From: Undibacterium hunanense
Lineage (GTDB): Bacteria; Pseudomonadota; Gammaproteobacteria; Burkholderiales; Burkholderiaceae_D
DNA: 64,000 bases
NCBI RefSeq assembly: GCF_014284335.1
Contig: NZ_JACOGF010000007.1
Location: 221,262 to 285,261 of the forward strand
Direction of reading: 5' to 3'
Shown: positions 10,301 to 15,366 of the stretch, piece after piece
Position numbering within the stretch: the first letter of the stretch is position 1
Layout of the letters: every line of letters starts with the position of its first letter
Notes under the pieces: generated by a model
What the model saw: the letters and a program-made list of their open reading frames with translations, nothing else
The model's database searches: none
Told to the model about the DNA's origin: nothing
Made by a program: the position numbers and the translations under genes

Positions 10301-11483
10301 GCAGGTCGTGGGTTAATTCAATCCGCTGGGTGGCACCGATGCGCTCTTGGGTCAATAGACGCGCGTCCATCAATTTTGTTAGAGCAGACTCTGCCTCGTG
10401 CGCCATCACGCCGCCTGCTTGCAGTGCAAGTATCAAGTCCACATGCGGACAACTGTTGCGGTGCCCGCTTTCGCTGACGATCAGCGGGCTTTCAATCACG
10501 TCGCGCACAGACTCAGGCAAGCCCTCGAAGCATCGAATATAGAAATTCTGCAAGATATTAGAACCTTGCTCGCGTAGCTGATCAAGGGTGATGCGTTCTT
10601 CGCCCGTCTGTAAGCGTACTTCGTTCAATTCAAAGCACAGTAAACTCAGCAAAGGCGGTACAGCCTCAATCTCGCTCAAGGGTGCGTCGTCACGCACTTG
10701 GGCAACAAAGCGAACGATCGCTGCTGCTGTCGTTTTATCCACTAGCTGACGGCTTCCTAGACTGCCGGGCTGCACCACAGCGTCGAGTGCTTGCGGGCCG
10801 TTCAGTGGATGGAGTACCATTCGGTTGCGCATCAGCGCGGGCAGTTGGCCCTTCCATGCCTCCAATTGGGCAAGAAAATCTTCGCGCAGCGTGATGACCA
10901 AGCGGGCAGGAGTGATCTGTTCAATGAACCGGGACGCAAACTCGTCATCATCCGCCAATCGTTCACGCAACTCCAGTGGTACACGGTTCTCCACCAGACC
11001 GGCGAGTTCCCTGAACAGCAACTGCAGTTCGGTGCCTTGCGACTGGCCTACTGTGAACACCTCTTCAAACTGGTCCAGCACAATCACCGGCGGATGTGCG
11101 CGTAGTTCAACAAAATCCTTCCGGCTGTGGGCACGTTCCCATAGTGTGCGCTCGCTCGCCTCGCACCCCAAAGCCTGATCCCACGCATCACGGATTTGAA
11201 CGATCAGCGGCTGGCCGTCGTAGCGCAAGCGAACCACAACCGGGCGGGCTCCATTCTCTCGCAAACGCGGCACTATGCCAGCACCGAGCAGAGAGGACTT
11301 GCCCCGCCCCGATAGGCCAAAGAGCACAGTGAGCGGCAGAGATTCAATGCGGTCAAGTAATTCCTGAATCTCCCGATCGCGGCCAAAGAACAGTGTGCGT
11401 GTCTGTTCGGTAAACGATGACAGGCCCAGCCACGGGCGATCTGGGTTGACGTCAACTGTGTCCATTTGTGAGGTAGATGTCAT
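7362..11483 (-). CDS. Large nSTAND-type NTPase with membrane anchor
   Basis: A 1373-residue protein. Residues ~15-400 form a STAND-like NTPase: FFGRDREIQ motif near 33, P-loop GLSGRGKSS at 56-64, Walker B VIVLDQFEE at 133-141, an arginine-bearing ITLRED strand near 197-202, and a winged-helix-like part ending in LTHDLLAP. A coiled coil follows (~402-436), then one transmembrane helix (~439-458) and a second long Ala/Glu/Lys-rich coiled coil (~460-555). The remaining ~800 residues are helical and may contain TPR-like pairs, without the WD40 propeller often fused to nSTAND1 proteins; the last ~250 residues look globular and are unassigned. Such NTPases oligomerise on sensing a trigger and activate an effector. 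The ATG overlaps the stop of the SIR2-TIR gene by 4 nt (ATGA), so the two are translationally coupled. Confidence 0.85.
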   Translation of the reverse strand: MTSTSQMDTVDVNPDRPWLGLSSFTEQTRTLFFGRDREIQELLDRIESLPLTVLFGLSGRGKSSLLGAGIVPRLRENGARPVVVRLRYDGQPLIVQIRDAWDQALGCEASERTLWERAHSRKDFVELRAHPPVIVLDQFEEVFTVGQSQGTELQLLFRELAGLVENRVPLELRERLADDDEFASRFIEQITPARLVITLREDFLAQLEAWKGQLPALMRNRMVLHPLNGPQALDAVVQPGSLGSRQLVDKTTAAAIVRFVAQVRDDAPLSEIEAVPPLLSLLCFELNEVRLQTGEERITLDQLREQGSNILQNFYIRCFEGLPESVRDVIESPLIVSESGHRNSCPHVDLILALQAGGVMAHEAESALTKLMDARLLTQERIGATQRIELTHDLLAPLVVKSRNERRANQQLAVAEASRNAAEQRTRELEQGRKLLQRWVATTSVLAIVAVVALVFAWNSERHATNNLTLAEKQTALVKQESVRALHAETDAKEKSAQAELEADKAQRAEVKVNQSYAELKAQTDALQKSQTVTAETLAIARQNIDDVLNTLERPDMDDVHGFGEIERELLGKLVPLERQLSDKLGSDQSPAGLLRTARLKTRAAVQLNRAGDQLGAAKAWQQVHEYIAQLPERQVSPQLHEVHFLAIYRLFMLSRLLDNFDKQALVKSTQALLERTRTIPNGEYWREAVFDPIASYLREQGNVMEAIAALEKTCAQLEGQVGQYPDNRAALEGLIVMQQGLHDALTHAGKNDEALRMNLARESSIHLGRKRFPRSTSMARQHLVLVFSQLYSALNAKSATTHATLAAEAQTIIDRFRGARTDKTFEAAEASLLLQRAKFELYVNEDATRASELSLASLKAYGTLYNQRIVELQNFDETGNSMAAFSAALEKLEEQAKPQERATLIVRHGLELGKLSAPFLSCARFMGPNAQCSTLVRSATIKAIELLKNDRPDHVAKLIAERKSLFDVSARQMQAVDKKLPPQIPHQDRPSTEPLFELCGLKRDLGNALRGTAQPAALRDELRAAAADCLAWADQYDWDFYLRGSAGGLMNALSMLEEQMGALADARATAKRCWDAALLGCRDRYLSMVREGRGGKKDEALATQIEKVSINMKRFTIPVKAKTTPKDGLTFPFQVYIVGVSGNRRYKGIEDQAIWLLRNRGLVIPQDVRDSFLKLEQIAKDNNLSFPELAMYALNAAQAETITDAEILAIRQEMKRAAFKADARIASDNSGVALAGDDMVELFEQEKSVRGSHQFRHFYAGAIWLFKDANNHDRFAAAPQNFLPEFGGHCIGRLMIGLKEPGSTQFPIRHEGRLYLACSQNILNEVLKDVAGIVSSAQIQWNRLADQPGTKTPMTALGQRLEQAETSGKTTK

Positions 11484-12880
11484 GTGCGGCTCCCGCGAGC
11501 CCGGTGCAGGTCACCCACCCGGCGCGCCAACTCATTCAGGCCATCATCGCCCAAGTTGTGGAAGTGTCGTCGCATCGCGACTTGTGGCTCTAGGCGTACG
11601 TCTTTAGGCGAGGCAATATCTACCAGCACCGGTAGATAAAACTCCTCGGTGAGCCCACCTTGCCGTTGTGCCGCCCACTCCCTTTCGCGATGGACGTAGC
11701 GGTCGGCGTTAGACTCGCTGGCGCTCGAAACCAGTGCTATGAACAGACTACTGCGCAGCCTGACTGCGGCTTCCAGCCGCTCGTCATAGAGCTGGCCAGC
11801 TTGTAGTTGACGGCGATCTATCCACACCGACACAGCAGCGGCATGCAGGGCGCGCGCGACATTTAGCGCAACGGCGAGGTCTTCATTGGCATACGAAATA
11901 AACACAGCGCCAGCAGGCATATCGCGCGGTAGTGATTCTAGGAAACGACGATCATCGGCCTCCACGCCGAAGGTCTGCTGCCAGCGCGAGAACAATTCGG
12001 CAACAAAGTCATTCGGATTGCCGCGAACGAGGCGTGTGGTCTTTACGGCTTGGTCGAAGTACAACACGGTCGAACGGCTAAGCTCCGGACCATCGTCGGC
12101 GATATATTCACCAATGTGATCGCGACTACGGCTACTTAGGCGTTCGCCGCGCACCACACGTAGTAGAAAACGTACTGTCCAGTCGTCGGCTGGCGCACCG
12201 AGAAAGAGCAGGCTGCGTTCCTTGAGCGCATTGAACAAGTTCTTCAACTGATCGGCATGTTCGAGCAGCCCACAGACGAACTCCATCAGGTCTTCTTCCC
12301 AAACAGCGAAGTCTCGGCACTGCTGCGCGTCTTGATCGCCAAGTAGCTGGTAAAGGTAGGCATCGCCACCGCGTAGCTTTGCCGTAGGCAGATCGCGCTC
12401 GGCTGGTGCCTCGTTCGGATGAAAAACAACATGATGACGCTGGGCATCGAAGGATGGACGCCCAGCACGAAGAGCTGTTAGCATGTGATGATCGGGCGTG
12501 GTGCCGAGGTACAGCCCGAACCCACGTATTCTGGCAAGCTGGCTCAATGAAGGGGAGAGATAGCGGCCATCAGGGGCAGACGCTGAAAGCTGAGCATCGA
12601 TTGTCTTTAGAAGCATGCGCAAGCTTCGGTAGATCGGAATTCGTTCACGCCCGGACAATACATGCGCTGCGGCCGCAGCACCAGTCGTCGCATACGTTTG
12701 CGGCTCGCTTAGGCCAAGCTCGGTTGCCAGCCGCTGGGCGAGCAGCGTGTACAACGGCTTCTGAATACCAAATTCGTCGGGAACAGTGATGAGAGCCGAA
12801 CCAATCACTGGCACCACACGACCCGCATCGATCTCGTCAAGCAAGTCGCGCCAATCGCTATCCGTCATAGACCCTTGCAT
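11480..12880 (-). CDS. SIR2-like/TIR fusion protein, putative NAD-targeting effector
   Basis: A 466-residue cytoplasmic protein and first gene of the operon. Residues ~10-240 resemble the SIR2-like domain of bacterial defence proteins: GRVVPVIGSAL at 20-30, a GTTPD segment at 126-130 in place of the TNYD-type motif, YLYQLLGD at 175-182, and FLGAPADDW at 226-234. In relatives the YQLLG position usually reads YHLFG or LHG, so the expected catalytic His appears to be Gln178. Residues 324-466 are a TIR domain: GAVFISYANED, then VWIDRRQLQAG, then REREWA with Glu399/Glu401 as candidate catalytic acids. TIR and SIR2 domains in defence proteins cleave or bind NAD+. A ribosome site AAGGGG lies 8 nt before the ATG at 12880. 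Family calls are by motif; antiviral function is inferred. Confidence 0.82.
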   Translation of the reverse strand: MQGSMTDSDWRDLLDEIDAGRVVPVIGSALITVPDEFGIQKPLYTLLAQRLATELGLSEPQTYATTGAAAAAHVLSGRERIPIYRSLRMLLKTIDAQLSASAPDGRYLSPSLSQLARIRGFGLYLGTTPDHHMLTALRAGRPSFDAQRHHVVFHPNEAPAERDLPTAKLRGGDAYLYQLLGDQDAQQCRDFAVWEEDLMEFVCGLLEHADQLKNLFNALKERSLLFLGAPADDWTVRFLLRVVRGERLSSRSRDHIGEYIADDGPELSRSTVLYFDQAVKTTRLVRGNPNDFVAELFSRWQQTFGVEADDRRFLESLPRDMPAGAVFISYANEDLAVALNVARALHAAAVSVWIDRRQLQAGQLYDERLEAAVRLRSSLFIALVSSASESNADRYVHREREWAAQRQGGLTEEFYLPVLVDIASPKDVRLEPQVAMRRHFHNLGDDGLNELARRVGDLHRARGSRT

Positions 12881-12908
12881 AGCACAGCCCCTTCTTTGAA
12901 TTCGATCT

Positions 12909-12936
12909 GATGTATGATGGACAAATCAAAGGGCAA
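12909..12936 (-). promoter_or_regulatory. Possible promoter of the SIR2-TIR/nSTAND/SLATT operon
   Basis: On the minus strand TTGCCC (12936-12931) and TACATC (12914-12909) are separated by 16 bp, a loose sigma-70-like pair ending about 28 bp before the ATG at 12880. The 181-bp gap to the divergent gene at 13062 is AT-rich. No operator was recognised. Confidence 0.33.
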
Positions 12937-13061
12937 GACATGTGCAAATAGCCCGAGTTGCTGATTGTAGTAAATTACAATTACAATTTAAAGTGAAGAT
13001 TAAAAGTTTGTGGCATAAAAGACAAAAAATCACTGAAGAATGCTCGAGCTAAGGCAAATGC

Positions 13062-13499
13062 ATGGGCCAGGAACTCCCTATAGTTAGTGTATTGAGCATT
13101 GATGCCGGAGCGCTAAGCTTTGTAAAGACTGTTGAGGTCTACGTCAGCTTCGCTAAAACTGATGGTTTGCTACAAACGCTGGAAGGAAAAGTGCCCTATC
13201 GGGTTGGCGACGCACTGTTGCTTGGCATCCAAGGTGAGCAATGGCCTGTGGAACGCAATCAATTTGATGAGTGGTATCGGCCAGTGGAAGGTAAGGCAGG
13301 CTGGTACGTAAAGGTAAAATCGGTACTCGCTACGCAATTGCCTTATGCGTTTCGCGTGCCTGTTACCGCTGATGGGTTGGTTTTCCTAACTGGCAAGGCG
13401 GGCGATTGGGTGGTGCAGACGGCTATTGGTCATCTTAGTGTTGTAGATAAGCTTATCTTTGCGCAGTCTTATCGGCCAAGTTTGTGGGTGCGTACCTAA
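13062..13499 (+). CDS. PGDYG-like small protein
   Basis: A 145-residue soluble protein with two related halves: a GDALLLGIQGEQWPVER segment around residue 50 and GKAGDWVVQ around 110. Both match the pattern of PGDYG-type proteins, in which a G-x-x-GD-(Y/W) turn is conserved. Function of the family is unknown to me. AAGG lies 8 nt before the ATG at 13062. It is transcribed divergently from the SIR2-TIR operon, 181 bp away, so it may share regulation or simply be island cargo. Confidence 0.68.
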   Translation: MGQELPIVSVLSIDAGALSFVKTVEVYVSFAKTDGLLQTLEGKVPYRVGDALLLGIQGEQWPVERNQFDEWYRPVEGKAGWYVKVKSVLATQLPYAFRVPVTADGLVFLTGKAGDWVVQTAIGHLSVVDKLIFAQSYRPSLWVRT

Positions 13500-13661
13500 A
13501 TATTGAGGCCACCAGCAGTTTGTTAGGGAGGGATTTATATTGCTCCAAGCGCGTTAGGCAAAAATATACATCCTCTGGCAGGACGCCTTCCAGTTGCGGC
13601 TAATATGCGGCAATTTGGCGCATTGTGGCTTTTATCGCAGCAGCATAAACAGTATTTTTGT

Positions 13662-13892
13662 CTATTTGAATAGCAGATCTCTCTGCTTGTTCCATTCGAG
13701 GACTAATTTTTTCAATTCGCCCTCAATTCTTTTTTTCTGCGCTAATTGATGGTCGACGATAATGTGCATTCCTCGGAAACTCTGATGGATCAGATAAACG
13801 GTAGTGATAACACCAATTCCATAAATAATGATTGCACATAACGAGACGCAAATCACAAATGTACTAGGTATCCACGCTAAGTCTCGGTCCAT
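13662..13892 (-). CDS. Small single-pass membrane protein, unknown
   Basis: A 76-residue predicted protein with one strongly hydrophobic helix (about residues 10-33) followed by a basic, amphipathic, possibly coiled-coil tail rich in Lys, Glu and Leu. A GAGGA-like ribosome site lies upstream of the ATG. I recognise no family. It lies among decayed genes in the island, so expression is uncertain. Confidence 0.45.
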   Translation of the reverse strand: MDRDLAWIPSTFVICVSLCAIIIYGIGVITTVYLIHQSFRGMHIIVDHQLAQKKRIEGELKKLVLEWNKQRDLLFK

Positions 13893-13991
13893 TTTCGTGT
13901 ACTATTCCTCAAGGTTATTCCATACAAATTGACTCGTGGAGCGATTAAATAGGGAAATGAAAAGACCACTAGCATTGTCGACATTACTCAC

Positions 13992-14245
13992 TTAACCAGA
14001 TTTAATCAGTACCTGCTCGCCCTCTAACAAAGTAAAAATTACATGTCCCTCTCGGATCGATAAGCGGCCAGGAAGACGTATGTCACGTTCTTTACCATCT
14101 GCAGTCAAATACCAGATATCTGTTCACTCTTGAGTCCTAGACCTGATCTTTGATTTCCGTTTCCACTCCCCTCAAAAATATGAATGTGCCCGCTACCGGT
14201 TACGTGAGTGTGATTCGTGTAAGAAACCGATATAACTTAAAGCTC
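13992..14245 (-). pseudogene. Frameshifted remnant of a small conserved protein
   Basis: Minus-strand translation gives two consecutive reading-frame pieces that look like one protein. The first (from ~14245 to ~14115) reads THVTGSGHIHIFEGSGNG; the second, ending at the stop at 13992, reads TDIWYLTADGKERDIRLPG and then SIREGHVIFTLLEGEQ. The layout of a Gly-rich strand, then a D-G-K-E-x-x-(I/F)-x-L strand, then L-x-x-REGH, recalls small uncharacterised proteobacterial proteins. A frame change near the join, and no convincing start, make it a pseudogene. The rest of 13893-14436 shows nothing else apart from the operator-like repeats listed separately. Confidence 0.4.
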
Positions 14246-14367
14246 CAAACCAGTTTGAAGGCGTCCTTATCCCGGATGACATCCTTTGTAAATGGGGAGT
14301 GCAGTCGCATGATTGTTCTGTCCCGGGAAAAATAAATAATTAAAAATAAGCGTGCAATAGGGAAAAT

Positions 14368-14430
14368 ACTAAGTAAGTCTTAGTGTTACGTTAACTAAAA
14401 ACTCAGATTATCTTAGTATTTAGGCTAAGA
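14368..14430 (+). promoter_or_regulatory. Operator-like CTAAG/CTTAG inverted repeats upstream of the XRE gene
   Basis: Two dyads precede the regulator: ACTAAG-5-CTTAGT at 14368-14384 and TCTTAG-8-CTAAGA at 14411-14430, the second ending 6 bp before the ATG at 14437. Four related half-sites next to a helix-turn-helix gene suggest autoregulation by that protein, or by an intact paralogue. Confidence 0.45.
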
Positions 14431-14436
14431 ATCGGG

Positions 14437-14753
14437 ATGACGCAGCTACCAGCACGATTAAAGGCAGCGAGAAAGATGATGGGAGTTTCCCAAATGGCTT
14501 TAGATGTTGCCGCAGGAATCGATGAAAATTCTGCATCTGCAAGAATTAATCAATCAATCAATACGAGCGTGGTGTTCACGTACCTAATATTCAAATCATG
14601 ACGCACATTGCCAAGGCGTTGAATGTACCTGTGGCACATTTCTATGCTGATAACGATTTGCTCGCGCAGTTGCTGGTTGATTTTCACCGGCTTGGTACAA
14701 GAGATAAATCCAAGGTAGTCAAGCTGATTAGCGAGCTACGAAGTAGCGCTTAA
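14437..14753 (+). pseudogene. XRE-family HTH regulator, frameshifted in a 4-bp repeat
   Basis: Translation from ATG 14437 gives an XRE N-terminus (LPARLKAARKMMGVSQMAL, then GIDENSASARINQ). The frame then breaks, and the typical continuation YERGVHVPNIQIMTHIAKAL resumes at 14562 in another frame and runs to TAA at 14751-14753. The break falls in an AATC repeat tract (14548-14562, nearly four units). Removing 8 bp (14554-14561), exactly two units, restores a continuous ~102-residue regulator with a normal RINQYERG junction. As read, translation would stop early at about 55 residues. It may be a recent mutation or a reversible switch. Operator-like repeats precede it. Confidence 0.72.
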
Positions 14754-15093
14754 TCCAGTATTTTCCATGCGATGAGTATCAGTGCCAATCTTAAATTGCA
14801 TTATTGTGACAGCACTAATGTGCACGATATTTTGCGTATTGAACGATACGGAATTGGAGACAAAGAAATTACCTAAAAAGTATCGAAAAATCCCTTAGTC
14901 CATGCGTTTTTACTAAAAAGATATTAGAAATCAACTCATTAACACGAAATCGTCAAAGTTAAGCCGTAACTTTGATGATGTGTGAGGGTTATTGTGAGGA
15001 TGGGCACATGAAGTTGCCATATGCGCATGTTCAGTGCAAATATATGGCCTCACTCCTTTCGTGTTTTTCGTGCTTTTTGCGCTGTTCCGTTTG
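14754..15093. repeat. Gene-free stretch with the third copy of the IS-end motif
   Basis: ATCGTCAAAGTTAAGC at 14949-14964 is identical to the two copies at 5515 and 5595. Here it also forms an inverted repeat, with arms 14949-14960 and 14968-14979 (12 bp, one mismatch). No transposase remains beside it. I see no gene in the rest of the stretch. Confidence 0.65.
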
Positions 15094-15366
15094 CTAATCG
15101 GATGGCAAAACAGCAGTTTCAGACAATGCATCTGCTTGATCCGCTTTCAAAGGATCAATGCGCCGCCTGCGTGGTCTGGTGCTGGACAAGGCCTCAATGA
15201 TCAGAGCCTGGCCATCGGGCAGTGAAATCGCCAGCTTTTCCTGTCCGTCATGCTTGAAATGGTAGACCGTGGCCGCGCCAACGGCAGCCGACTTCTCCAG
15301 GGTTGCCAGCATCAGCAAGTCTGGCAATTCTGTCACCTTGCCGGTGCGCCAGAGTAGTTTATTCAT
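15094..15366 (-). CDS. Small unknown protein overlapping the GGDEF/EAL gene
   Basis: A 90-residue reading frame whose ATG at 15366 overlaps the stop of the upstream GGDEF/EAL gene by 8 nt (ATGAATAA), a typical coupled arrangement. The first ~60 residues alternate hydrophobic and polar residues as in a small beta-rich protein (TVYHFKHDGQEKLAISL); the C-terminus is basic, then acidic, and looks disordered (a TRPRRRR run near residue 65). No family recognised. Its position suggests co-expression with the c-di-GMP enzyme. Confidence 0.5.
   Translation of the reverse strand: MNKLLWRTGKVTELPDLLMLATLEKSAAVGAATVYHFKHDGQEKLAISLPDGQALIIEALSSTRPRRRRIDPLKADQADALSETAVLPSD

Noticed and set aside
13500..13640. 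Minus-strand stretch that translates to a plausible helix (EGVLPEDVYFCLTRLEQY)
   Set aside because: A stop lies immediately upstream and there is no start codon, so it cannot be supported as a gene; it may be a remnant.
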